A stretch of DNA of 64,000 bases from JAXDAY01 sp034679345 (GCA_034679345.1 JAXDAY010000028.1:62001-126000); one strand, 5' to 3'; positions 24,645-32,896 are shown, counted from the first letter of the stretch. Translations and numbers: made by a program. Notes: generated by a model from the letters alone, not told the origin.

Positions 24645-26810
24645 CTACCGCACGATGACGATGCGCCGGGTCGGTGCGGTCGCCTGCGGGAGCCGGTAGA
24701 AGTAGACGCCAGAGGAGAGCTGCGGGAGCGAGCGCTTGAGCGCACCTGCCGTGAGCTGCTCCGGCTTGAGGTCGAGGGTGGTGACGAGCCTGCCGGCGAC
24801 GTCGTAGACGCGGATGGGCACGGTCCCCTCCTTCGTCCGGCTGAGGACGATCGTCGGGTCGTCGACCGGCGGTTCGGGAGGCGGGACCTTCCAGCTCGGG
24901 TGGCCCCCATCGCAAGCATCCCAGGAGCCGTAGCCGTTCGATTGGCGGTCGAAGCACTGGTAACCAGTCGATGCGATGTAGACCGCGAAGTCCATCCGGC
25001 CATCGCCATCGTAATCACCGACGCGAACCGGGTCGGAGGTGCTGCCGTAACCGCCGAACGGAGGATCTGTCCAGCTTCCGAACCCACCGCCATCCGCATG
25101 ATAGTCCACATGCCAAACATGGTTGGCATCCCGGACCGCGATGTCGCAGTAGCCGTCACCATCGTAGTCGGCGGGGCACGGTGTGTCCGGGTAGCCGCCG
25201 TAGCCACCGAGGTTCGTGACATCCCAGGTTCCAGAACTGCCGAAGGCGTTACTCAAGGACGTTCCCGGATCGAAGTAGTTGATGAGGAACTTCCGGTCCG
25301 AGTTGCGGAGGAGAGCGATGTCCACGTACCCGTCGCCGTTGAAGTCACCAGCGCAGGGGCTGTCGTAGATCGTCCCGCCGTCGTGGGTCGCATCCCACCC
25401 GGTGAAGCCATTGCTCGAGAAGTCGAAACGCCAGTACCCGTTCGTGTCGCGGACGGAGATATCGGCCTTCCCATCGCCGTCGAAGTCTGCCCCGACGGGC
25501 GCGTCGCCGTAGCCGCCGTAGCCGCCGAGGTTCGTGACGTCGTACCCACCGAGGTTGTTGCACGCGTAGTCGATGAGGAACTTCCGATCAGAGTTTCGAA
25601 GGACGGCGATGTCGCAGATGCCGTCGCCGTCGTAGTCGGCCGGGCAGGGCGTATCCTGGGTGCCACCGTAGCCCTGGCCGACCCAGGCGTCCCACCCGCT
25701 CATGCCATCCGCGTCACCGCAGAAGTCGATGTGGAAGAGGCCGTCCGAGGTGCGGTCCCAGGCATCGGAGAGGCCGTCGCCGTCGAAGTCGTACGGCGTG
25801 TGGTGAGCTACGTCGACGTGCACCGAGAAGTGCGTCTGTCCCCAGCCTCCGATGATCTCGGTGTCGAAGCAGGGGCCGAAGTAGACGTCGTACGTGCCGT
25901 GGGCGATCGGCCGGATCCTGCCGACGAAGTTGAAGGTCGCGACCCCGTTCGTTGCGACGCTCGTTTCCTCGAAGGTGCAGGGCGACGGACAGCTGTTCCA
26001 GTCGTAGGGAGCTGGAGCGGTACAGGGGTAGTTGAAGAAGCTCTCCCCGATGGTTGCGGATTCGTTGCACGACGCGAGCTCGACGTACCCTTCCGGGTGT
26101 TGCTGGGCATTGCTGTACCACGTCGCCGACCCCGTGTTCCGGAACTTCACCTGGCAGGTGACGTAGTCGTACATGTGGTACGGGCCAGAGGGACTGATGG
26201 ACTTCGAGACGAAGGTGCAGGCGAGTGTTGGCTGGGGCGGCGGAGGAGGCGTGTCGTTGCCATAGAGGATTGGATCGGTGAACAGGCCGCCATCGTACGT
26301 GTAGGGGTCGACTGCCGTCCAGGCGCTGTTGATCCACGCGCGAGTCTCCAGATGAAGATGGTACCCGCCTCCGTAACCGCATTCAGGGACCCCGTCGTGA
26401 TCCACATCCGAGGCCGTGTACCCCGAGTTACTTGACTTCCCGATGTACTGCCCAGCAACGACAGTCTGCCCACCATAGACCACAACAGTTCCGGCGAGCA
26501 TGTGAGCCTCGATCACCTGTAGGTGGTACTGATCGTTCTGGATCTTGACGTAGTTGCCGTAATTTGGCGGGTCGCATACCTGCCCGGCAACATCACCGAT
26601 TGCAGTGATCACGGTGCCACCGATCGCTGCGTAGACATTCGTGCCCTGTGGACACCGGTAGTCCACACCAGGATGCCCATCGTAGCAGGCATCGCCGAAC
26701 GGACACGTCACATTCCGAGCGCCGTCGAATGGGAACCAGAGCACCTTGGCGCCGAAAGCGACACCCGTGACCAGGGACATGAAAAGCACCAGAAGAACAA
26801 GAGCCCGCAT
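24645..26810 (-). CDS. Secreted M23-type peptidase with FG-GAP repeats and sorting domain
   Basis: A 721-residue secreted protein. The ATG at 26810 has a perfect AAAGGAGGT site and starts a signal peptide (MRALVLLVLFMSLVTGVAFG). Residues about 30-190 form an M23/LytM domain: HPGVDYRCP and GGGYHLHLETRAW hold the zinc ligands, with DPY motifs after. A middle domain rich in Cys follows. Then come FG-GAP/VCBS-type repeats (ADYDGDGICDIAVLRNSD and variants), and the C-terminus has a FlgD-like sorting domain (IRVYDVAGRLVTTLDL ... GVYFYRL ... RRIVIVR). It probably cuts or binds peptidoglycan at the surface; the repeats may bind calcium. Own terminator follows. Confidence 0.85.
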   Translation of the reverse strand: MRALVLLVLFMSLVTGVAFGAKVLWFPFDGARNVTCPFGDACYDGHPGVDYRCPQGTNVYAAIGGTVITAIGDVAGQVCDPPNYGNYVKIQNDQYHLQVIEAHMLAGTVVVYGGQTVVAGQYIGKSSNSGYTASDVDHDGVPECGYGGGYHLHLETRAWINSAWTAVDPYTYDGGLFTDPILYGNDTPPPPPQPTLACTFVSKSISPSGPYHMYDYVTCQVKFRNTGSATWYSNAQQHPEGYVELASCNESATIGESFFNYPCTAPAPYDWNSCPSPCTFEETSVATNGVATFNFVGRIRPIAHGTYDVYFGPCFDTEIIGGWGQTHFSVHVDVAHHTPYDFDGDGLSDAWDRTSDGLFHIDFCGDADGMSGWDAWVGQGYGGTQDTPCPADYDGDGICDIAVLRNSDRKFLIDYACNNLGGYDVTNLGGYGGYGDAPVGADFDGDGKADISVRDTNGYWRFDFSSNGFTGWDATHDGGTIYDSPCAGDFNGDGYVDIALLRNSDRKFLINYFDPGTSLSNAFGSSGTWDVTNLGGYGGYPDTPCPADYDGDGYCDIAVRDANHVWHVDYHADGGGFGSWTDPPFGGYGSTSDPVRVGDYDGDGRMDFAVYIASTGYQCFDRQSNGYGSWDACDGGHPSWKVPPPEPPVDDPTIVLSRTKEGTVPIRVYDVAGRLVTTLDLKPEQLTAGALKRSLPQLSSGVYFYRLPQATAPTRRIVIVR

Positions 26811-26862
26811 GTCGTACCTCCTTTGGGAAACACCAGTATGTTGTGAAGGGGCAAGCCGAGAG

Positions 26863-27519
26863 CTACCGAACAAGCGCGAACGTGGGAAGAACGGTGCCAC
26901 AGACATTGTCGAAGCACGAAAGAACGAGAGTCTTCTGCCTCCAGGTGAGAACGTAGTAGACAAGGCTGGTATCACGCCCGTATTGTGCTACACCCTGTTT
27001 GGCGGGCACTCCAGCAAGTTGCGTGTCGGTCCAGACAGGGACACCGTCCAGCGTGGACAGGTATGCGGTAACTGCAGGCTGAGCGTCATCGACGATATCG
27101 ACGGTGACATAGGTGGAGCCACCTTCGTAGGGCACGGTGATATCACTGAGAAGGTGACCGTCGTAGGCTGCGCTGTTTATGGTGGTGTTGTCGGTAACAT
27201 GGAGTGTGTCGTAATACCGGAATGCGTAGCCCCATGGATCGCTTGTATATGTAATCAATGATGATGGCGTATTGACATTCGATATGGTGTCTGTGTTGCT
27301 AAGGGTATTGAGATTCTGATCGCCAGGGGTTGTGTTGAGAGTATTGGCGACAGAGTGTGTGTTGTTCAGGTTGCTGGTATTGGTGGTCACGACGATGCTC
27401 GTGTTCCTCCGGTCACGGTTCGGAAAATACACCGCGCCTGCGACGATAACTGCCAGGACGAGGACGATGGCCAAGACGGGAAGTGAGGCGATGCCGCGAG
27501 GACTAGGGTGCTTCGGCAT
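26863..27519 (-). CDS. Membrane-anchored hypothetical protein with Thr/Asn-rich linker
   Basis: A 218-residue protein starting at the ATG at 27519 (MPKHPSPRGIASLPVLAIVL). The anchor LPVLAIVLVLAVIVAGAVYF is close to that of the gene at 22851. A linker of about 50 residues very rich in Asn and Thr follows, then a small domain (TYTSDPWGYAFRYYDTLHVT) like the PsbP-like modules in the gene at 21125, and two cysteines at the C-terminus. GC content is low for the window. The gene lies 52 bases upstream of the M23 gene on the same strand. Function unknown. Confidence 0.65.
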   Translation of the reverse strand: MPKHPSPRGIASLPVLAIVLVLAVIVAGAVYFPNRDRRNTSIVVTTNTSNLNNTHSVANTLNTTPGDQNLNTLSNTDTISNVNTPSSLITYTSDPWGYAFRYYDTLHVTDNTTINSAAYDGHLLSDITVPYEGGSTYVTVDIVDDAQPAVTAYLSTLDGVPVWTDTQLAGVPAKQGVAQYGRDTSLVYYVLTWRQKTLVLSCFDNVCGTVLPTFALVR

Positions 27520-27676
27520 AGGTGGGAGGGTTACTACTGAGAGCACGGATCAGGTGGCCCCGATTCGATGCTGGCACGGGCAGAGACGGACTTGCCGCGG
27601 GTGGAAGCCCAGCTACTATCAGCCTGACAGAATGACGGGAGGTGTCAAGACGATGGCATCGCCCTTCACGGCGTCG

Positions 27677-28426
27677 TCAACTCCCAAGGGGGGATGGGGG
27701 GTACTCGATGGTTTCCGCAGTGCCGAGCAGACGCTCCGCGTAACGGTTGCCCGCCTCACGGACCCACCTCTCGCGGACGACGATTGCCCAGACAGCGATG
27801 AGGAACAGGTTGACGATTCCGGCAAGAAGCACGCTGACCTCAAGCGCTCTCCCTTCCGCAACCAGGTACCAGACCCGGAGGCCGCAGGCGACGATGCTGA
27901 ACCCACAGAGAAGGATCCCCAGTACCTTGAGTGCCCAGAGGTTTCGCCGCGTGCCGTAATTTACATTCTCCTCGAACACGAGGGGGAACAGTGCATGATC
28001 GCGGGTCCGCTCCCGCAGGTAGTCCACGCAGCTGTCGTACGCCGTCCCAGCAGCCCCGAGGTCTCGGGTTTCCTCTTCCGGGGTCAGCGGGATCGCGATG
28101 TGCGGGAGGATCGCAGCGAGCTTGTGGTGGTGGCGGTCCAGCGACGCCGGGTTGAGCCAACTGGTCTGGTAGGAGAGTGCATTCGTCGTCGGTTTGCCCC
28201 CCGTCCGGAAGAGGGACCGCTCCCGTCGCCGGCCTGCGTCCCGCCCGATCTGCGAAAAAACGAGAGCGAGCACGATCATCGAAGCCGCCACGGCGGGGAG
28301 GGACCAGAGGTCCTTCTCTGCCGGAAACCAGGAGATGACAGCGAGCCCCACGGGGAGCAAGGTGACGAACCACGGGCCGATTCGCGCCTTGAGCGTATAT
28401 GGGTCGAAGAAGCCCGCTGCGTTCAT
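27677..28426 (-). CDS. Four-transmembrane protein, possible membrane effector
   Basis: A 249-residue membrane protein with two N-terminal helices (GPWFVTLLPVGLAVISWF, LPAVAASMIVLALVFSQI), a central soluble part of about 100 residues (HHHKLAAILPHIAIPLTPEE, FEENVNYGTRRN), and two C-terminal helices (KVLGILLCGFSIVACGLRVW, VSVLLAGIVNLFLIAVWAIV). This 2+2 layout is like the 4-TM effectors found with nucleotide-signalling defence systems (S-4TM group). The match is of architecture only. It lies 18 bases downstream of the metallo-beta-lactamase gene with a good GGAG site, so the two form one unit. Confidence 0.7.
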   Translation of the reverse strand: MNAAGFFDPYTLKARIGPWFVTLLPVGLAVISWFPAEKDLWSLPAVAASMIVLALVFSQIGRDAGRRRERSLFRTGGKPTTNALSYQTSWLNPASLDRHHHKLAAILPHIAIPLTPEEETRDLGAAGTAYDSCVDYLRERTRDHALFPLVFEENVNYGTRRNLWALKVLGILLCGFSIVACGLRVWYLVAEGRALEVSVLLAGIVNLFLIAVWAIVVRERWVREAGNRYAERLLGTAETIEYPPSPLGS

Positions 28427-28444
28427 GGTGTCATCTCCTGCATG

Positions 28445-29524
28445 TTAGTCCTCCTCCTCATCGTGGGTCGCAGCAAAGGCGATCGCTGTTGCCGGGCTCC
28501 AGTTCTCCCGCACGCGCAAGTCGGAGCTGTGGTGGTACAGAGCGGTCCCTTGTGTCTTGAAAGTCCGCGCGCCGCGCCGGACGAGGGCGTTCGTCACCCG
28601 CTTCGACGGGTGGGTCGGCTCCCCCTTCGCCGCGACGGAAATGGAGCAGACCTTCCCGTTGGTTTCACCCTCCCTGACAATCGGGCCAATGAGTCTGTTG
28701 AGCAGCATCGGGCCGACATTCCGCTTGCTCCCATGGTGAGGAACCTGGATGTGCATAAGATTCCGGAGGTCCACGCCGGTCATCCCCGCGAAATCGAGGG
28801 CTCGCGAGATCGCATCGACACCCGCGTCCCCCGTGAAGAGAAAGGCCCGCTCGCCGAAGTCCACCCGCAGGACAACGGAGGAGTTGTTCTCGGCGGTGAC
28901 GCAGTCCGGATCCGGCTCCAGAAGCGCATCCTCATTCCACGTCTCGTGGATGGTCTTGAAGAACTTCCGAACCGCGGCAATGAACGACTTGCCAGTGACC
29001 GGCTCCTTGAAGGAGAGGAGGAGTTCTCGGTAGTACGTCTCGGTCGGGCCAAGCACGCGAAGGATGCCGTCCGCTGTCGCGACTCCCGCGAAGGGTTCCA
29101 CGATCCGGACCCCCTTCCTCCCCGCGAGGTCCTCGAGGTCGCTCGCAGCGGCCAGTGACCTCTCCAAAGCTGTCGGTGCCGCTGGTGCACGCGTCCCGAT
29201 GGCCCTCCTGAGCGCCTTGATCTGCTCGGCGTGCTCCCACGGCCTGTGCATGAGGAGCGTGCCGACAGATAGTTCCTCGAGGATGACCCGAAGACCCGAC
29301 ACATGGTCGTTATCCGGATGCGTAGAGAACACATAGTCGACGTGGCTCGTCCCGTACACATCGCGGATGTGCCGAACGAGGTCCTCGCCGGACTTCTGGA
29401 AACCTCCGTCGACCACGACCACCGTCTGCGTCCTAGAACTGCTCAGGTCGCCGTATCGGAACGCGATCGCATCGCCGCTGGCCGATTCATCCCCTACCGG
29501 CCGGTAATCAACCTCGTAACTCAT
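28445..29524 (-). CDS. ComEC-like metallo-beta-lactamase-fold hydrolase
   Basis: A 359-residue soluble hydrolase. Metal-binding motifs are STHPDNDHVSG (HxDxDH, H69-H74), FTGDAG and QVPHHGSK, the set seen in the hydrolase domain of ComEC/Rec2-like proteins; no membrane part is present. ComEC-type domains are thought to act as nucleases or phosphodiesterases. The pair with a 4-TM protein, and its site between an ImmA/XRE pair and the membrane gene, suggest a toxin or defence module in which the enzyme controls or feeds the membrane protein. The ATG at 29524 has AAAGGGAT upstream. Confidence 0.82.
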   Translation of the reverse strand: MSYEVDYRPVGDESASGDAIAFRYGDLSSSRTQTVVVVDGGFQKSGEDLVRHIRDVYGTSHVDYVFSTHPDNDHVSGLRVILEELSVGTLLMHRPWEHAEQIKALRRAIGTRAPAAPTALERSLAAASDLEDLAGRKGVRIVEPFAGVATADGILRVLGPTETYYRELLLSFKEPVTGKSFIAAVRKFFKTIHETWNEDALLEPDPDCVTAENNSSVVLRVDFGERAFLFTGDAGVDAISRALDFAGMTGVDLRNLMHIQVPHHGSKRNVGPMLLNRLIGPIVREGETNGKVCSISVAAKGEPTHPSKRVTNALVRRGARTFKTQGTALYHHSSDLRVRENWSPATAIAFAATHDEEED

Positions 29525-29674
29525 GGAATATCCCTTTCCGTCTTCGGTGCGGAGTGTGACCGCTTTCCGAGAGTGTTACTGATCGGATCTCCTGGGCTCA
29601 TCGCGCGGAGGAGCCCTAACACGTGGCACTGTAAGCGGTTTTTTGTGAACAGTCAAGCAACGAAAAAGCGCCGC

Positions 29675-30412
29675 TCATTCCTCCATCTGCAACCGCATCT
29701 GGTCCAAGGAGTTCGGGAGTGCACCGAGCTCCTGGAGCCGGTGATTCACGACCTGCATGCTGACGTCGAACATCCGCATGATCTCGCGGACGATCGTCTC
29801 CAACATCCTGTCGCCAGCTGCATCGAGTAGGGAGGTGAATCCCCGATCATCGAGCAACGAACGGACTGCATCAAGGGTCTCTCGCTTCGGCAGAAGGAGG
29901 CTCGCCATTCCACGATTGGCCTGGTACTCCCACCACTTTCCATCGTACCCGCTTCCCGAATCACGGAAACGCCAGAGGGAATCCCCTCGGCACATGATCT
30001 TCGGTTCGTCAGGCGGCGGGTCACCGAAGAGCGACTGCGTGGCTGTGTCGACGAGGTAGAGCTGGGTGTGCATGACGACGTGGGCGCATTCATGCGCCAG
30101 CGTGCTCCGGAAACGACGCCGGGCGACGTCATCGTGTTCAGCGGCTTCGGAGAGTTCCCGGCTGATGAATACCTCACAGCGCCCGTCGCCGTGGAAGTGC
30201 GTCTTGCCGAGGATCCCTTCGGGGAGCGGGATGTAGTCGGGAACGATGTTGTGGGCCCTTTCGAGGACCGCCTCGACATCGACCCCACGACCCGCAGTGA
30301 AATGCGGGACATCGGCACGTTGCCGGGATTCATCCATGATGAGATCGAACTCATGGCTCTCGAACCAGATCGTCTGCCCCCAGGGGCTTGCTGGGTCTCG
30401 CCGTGTCCTCAT
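29675..30412 (-). CDS. ImmA/IrrE-family metallopeptidase
   Basis: A 245-residue zinc metallopeptidase. The motif HECAH (in STLAHECAHVVMH) is the HExxH site; YQANRGMASLLLPKR further on is where the family usually has the third ligand region. ImmA/IrrE proteins cut partner XRE repressors. The ATG overlaps the stop of the XRE gene by four bases (ATGA), which makes the pair the classical regulator/protease unit of ICEs and prophages. A gap of 150 bases separates it from the metallo-beta-lactamase gene. Confidence 0.88.
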   Translation of the reverse strand: MRTRRDPASPWGQTIWFESHEFDLIMDESRQRADVPHFTAGRGVDVEAVLERAHNIVPDYIPLPEGILGKTHFHGDGRCEVFISRELSEAAEHDDVARRRFRSTLAHECAHVVMHTQLYLVDTATQSLFGDPPPDEPKIMCRGDSLWRFRDSGSGYDGKWWEYQANRGMASLLLPKRETLDAVRSLLDDRGFTSLLDAAGDRMLETIVREIMRMFDVSMQVVNHRLQELGALPNSLDQMRLQMEE

Positions 30413-30771
30413 TTTCCTTTCTTCTTCTTCCGCTGCTCTTCTTCCTCCAGCCTCCGTAGAATCTCCCGGGGGTCCTTTCCCGTGTCCCGCATGCGACGGA
30501 GCATGTCCCTCACGCCTGGTGTCGCGTCAGCCCACGCCCGAACATCGGGGTCGATCCGTGTATCGAGCTTGGAAAGCTCCGGCAACGACGCCCCGACCTC
30601 TTTCAGCGCGTCCACCATCCGCTTCAGTAGAGGTGGAGGTGGCCTACGCCGGTCGTGCTCGATGTCCGACTGGTACGCTGCGGAGATCTCCATCGTCTCT
30701 GCGAATTTGCGAAGCGTGATGCCGGCTTCTGTGCGTAAACGTCTGATTTCCTGCCCCAGAGTTGGACCCAT
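30409..30771 (-). CDS. XRE-family regulator paired with ImmA/IrrE protease
   Basis: A 120-residue protein with an N-terminal Cro/C1 helix-turn-helix (IRRLRTEAGITLRKFAETME, then ISAAYQSDIEHDRRRPPPPLL) and a highly charged C-terminus (REILRRLEEEEQRKKKKGK). Likely substrate of the coupled ImmA/IrrE protease and repressor of its own promoter. A sigma-70-like promoter just upstream places the transcription start at about the ATG, so the mRNA is probably leaderless. Confidence 0.88.
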   Translation of the reverse strand: MGPTLGQEIRRLRTEAGITLRKFAETMEISAAYQSDIEHDRRRPPPPLLKRMVDALKEVGASLPELSKLDTRIDPDVRAWADATPGVRDMLRRMRDTGKDPREILRRLEEEEQRKKKKGK

Positions 30772-30777
30772 GACCTT

Positions 30778-30806
30778 ATGTTAGCTTACGATTGTGAACA
30801 AGTCAA
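30778..30806 (-). promoter_or_regulatory. Sigma-70-like promoter of the XRE/ImmA unit
   Basis: On the minus strand TTGACT (30806-30801) and TAACAT (30783-30778) are separated by exactly 17 bases. The expected start of transcription is six to seven bases later, which is the ATG of the XRE gene (30771). Confidence 0.65.
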
Positions 30807-30845
30807 TCCCTGTCACTCAGAAGACTACCTACCGATTTGAAGGGC

Positions 30846-31289
30846 TCAGTCGGCATCACCTTCTGATTCTTCCTTGAGGAACCGCCCAATGAGGTCCCTA
30901 CAGGTCCTGGTCGGCCGGTGCCTCCCCTTCTCCCAGTCGAGCACCGAGCTCGGGTCGACCCCTAGTCGCAGGGCGAGGTCGGCGTGGGAGAGCCCGAACC
31001 GGCGACGGGTCGCCCGAAGCCGTTCTCCGAGCGTGGACCCGGTCTCGGTCGGGTCGTAGCCGAGGAACCGTAGCACCCCCGGGAGCGCCCGGAGGTTCGG
31101 TGAGGCGGTTCCCGCCTCCCAGTTGAAGACCGTGGTCGGATCGACTCCGATACGCAACGCAACCTCGCGCTGCAGGAGGCCGAGGTCCAGGCGGCGCTTG
31201 CGGACGTGGTCGCCCAGAGAGCGGAGTTCCGTAGGGTATTCCGGCGCAAGGGGTTTCGGGCATCGGAGTTCCAAGTGGCAGAATGGCAA
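30846..31289 (-). CDS. Double-HTH XRE-family protein at the element end
   Basis: A 147-residue protein with two Cro/C1-type helix-turn-helix units: residues about 27-70 (RKRRLDLGLLQREVALRIGV, WEAGTASPNLRALP) and 90-135 (RRRFGLSHADLALRLGVDPS, WEKGRHRP). The N-terminus MPFCHLELRCPKPLAPEYP is typical of a widespread family of such regulators, so the TTG at 31289 is the right start. That start abuts the comM fragment, so this is the last gene of the element. Its promoter must lie in or across the junction. Confidence 0.85.
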   Translation of the reverse strand: MPFCHLELRCPKPLAPEYPTELRSLGDHVRKRRLDLGLLQREVALRIGVDPTTVFNWEAGTASPNLRALPGVLRFLGYDPTETGSTLGERLRATRRRFGLSHADLALRLGVDPSSVLDWEKGRHRPTRTCRDLIGRFLKEESEGDAD

Positions 31290-31300
31290 CGCAGGGATGT
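31289..31300. other. Right-end integration junction of the element in comM
   Basis: The family-typical N-terminus of the XRE protein is encoded up to 31289 (minus strand), while comM similarity on the plus strand begins at the CPCG codons (31298). The recombination point is therefore within about ten bases. It falls in the codons for the ComM NPCPCG motif, a strongly conserved stretch of the kind used by serine recombinases and other site-specific elements. Confidence 0.7.
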
Positions 31301-31783
31301 CCCTGCGGATTCCTCGGCGACCCGAGGCGCGCCTGCCAATGCAGCCCCACGCGAATCCAGCAGTACCGTGGCCGTGTGAGCGGGCCGCTCATGGACCGGA
31401 TCGACCTCCACATCGAGGTGGCGCGCGTCCCGATCGAGGCGCTCGACAGCGATCAGCCGGGCGAGTCTTCGGCAAACGTCCGCCGCCGCGTGATCGCCGC
31501 GCGCGAGATCCAGCAGCGTCGCTTCGTGCAGGCGCCGGGCATCCACACGAATGCCCAGATGTCGATCCGTCACCTGTTCGAGCACGCGCAACCCGACGGG
31601 CGCGGGCGCGCGCTGCTCAAGATGGCGGGGGAGCGGATGGGGTTCTCGGGGCGGGCGTTTCACCGCGTCATGCGCGTCGCGCGCACGATCGCGGATCTCG
31701 ACGGATGCGAGACGGTGGGAGAGAAGCAGATCGCCGAGGCGATCGGATACCGGGTGCTGGATCGGCAGAGCCCCGACTCGTAG
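31295..31783 (+). pseudogene. comM: 3' half of comM/yifB (Mg-chelatase-like AAA ATPase), cut by the element
   Basis: About 160 residues with the C-terminal part of ComM/YifB: CPCGFLGDPRRACQC (Cys motif), YRGRVSGPLMDRIDLHIEV, and the Mg_chelatase_C domain (VRRRVIAAREIQQRRF, then MSIRHLFEHAQ and FSGRAFHRVMRVARTIADL). The full protein is about 500 residues; the N-terminal AAA part is missing and the frame opens only at the junction. ComM is a helicase that helps branch migration in natural transformation, so the host probably lost it. The 5' half should lie beyond the left end of the element. Confidence 0.88.
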
Positions 31784-31798
31784 CGAGGATCGCGGGCT

Positions 31799-32896
31799 CT
31801 ACCGGAACAGCCAGCGCATCTTGCCCCAGCTCACCGCCTCGACCGCCGTATCGATGCATCCGAGGCCACGCGCGCCGATCACGCCGCACTGCACGCCTCC
31901 ATGCTCACCCGGAAGACAGGGCGAGCTCTCGAGCAGCCCCACGTCACCGCTGTCCGGATCGCAGAAGAGGGGATCCTCCGAGAAGTTCCCATGCGACGGC
32001 AGATTGTCGCACCACCAGCCCCGGTAGTCCCCGAGCTCGTTTCCCCATACGTCGCAGCACTCCAACGACTTGACGTTGAAGTCACATTCCACGCCATAGC
32101 CGTTGATCGTCTCCGCGATGATGCAGTGGGACACGGCACCTGCCCAATCACCCATATTGTCTGCCAGAGTACTCCCGAACCCACTGCGAACCTCGTTCCG
32201 GAACAGCGTACAGCGATGCATGCTGTGAACGATCGTCGCCGATACAGCCGCCCCATCATCCGACTTGTTCCCGATGAAGATGCATTCCTCCATTGTGAGG
32301 TTTCCCGCGTCCACTGCCCCTCCCAAGCGACCCGACTCATTGTCGATGAAGACGCATCTCCGTATCTCTGTCGGGTCTGCCCCCGACTTGATCGCTCCAC
32401 CGGTGTTCGACTCGTAGCTTGGATCCGTCGACTTGTTGTTGTAGAAGGTGCAATCCTCGACGATAAGCGACCCGTACCCACGGATCGCTCCTCCACCGCT
32501 CAAGACGCTCTCATTGCTGTCGAATGTACAATTCCTAACAACGAGCTCTCCACCTCCGAATAGAAGTGGGGATCCTTCATTGAAGATCCGTAGATTCTCG
32601 ACCATCGCATCGATGTGATCAAACAACATGCTGATCCGCAATGCGGTCTCTTCAGGACGGGAACCAGCGCCACGGATCGTTAATGGTCCTTGAGTCAACC
32701 GGTTGTCGAATACATCGAGGCCATCGTATTCATCGTACGTTCCTGGCTCGATGAGGACTGAGTCCCCTCCGCTCGCTGCTAGAACTGCCTCCCGCACGAG
32801 CATGAAGTCCCCCCCTCCCCCCTGATCGACGATCCAGGTACGCGCGAGAACCGGAGCGGCAATCAGTACCAAGGCGACCGTGACGATGACACGCAT
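31799..32896 (-). CDS. Secreted right-handed beta-helix protein with short WG tail
   Basis: A 365-residue secreted protein with signal peptide (MRVIVTVALVLIAAPVLA) and an AAGGAGT site. It starts with ARTWIVDQGGGGDFMLVREA, the usual head of pectate-lyase-like proteins, and continues with parallel beta-helix rungs (VVRNCTFDSNES, IVEDCTFYNNKS, EIRRCVFIDNES, TMEECIFIGNKS). The C-terminus, VSWGKMRWLFR, has the same form as the end of the Cys-rich protein at 48602 (ATWGEIRVLYR) and may be a sorting or anchoring signal. Substrate unknown; a polysaccharide-binding or -lyase role is possible. Confidence 0.82.
   Translation of the reverse strand: MRVIVTVALVLIAAPVLARTWIVDQGGGGDFMLVREAVLAASGGDSVLIEPGTYDEYDGLDVFDNRLTQGPLTIRGAGSRPEETALRISMLFDHIDAMVENLRIFNEGSPLLFGGGELVVRNCTFDSNESVLSGGGAIRGYGSLIVEDCTFYNNKSTDPSYESNTGGAIKSGADPTEIRRCVFIDNESGRLGGAVDAGNLTMEECIFIGNKSDDGAAVSATIVHSMHRCTLFRNEVRSGFGSTLADNMGDWAGAVSHCIIAETINGYGVECDFNVKSLECCDVWGNELGDYRGWWCDNLPSHGNFSEDPLFCDPDSGDVGLLESSPCLPGEHGGVQCGVIGARGLGCIDTAVEAVSWGKMRWLFR

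Noticed and set aside
24630..26435. Open frame of 601 codons opposite the M23/FG-GAP gene
   Set aside because: Antisense of a repeat gene; Val/Arg/Glu-rich product with no recognised domain.
27332..29158. Open frame of 608 codons on the plus strand opposite the 4-TM and ComEC-like genes
   Set aside because: Spans three minus-strand genes with clear features; no start signal or motif of its own.
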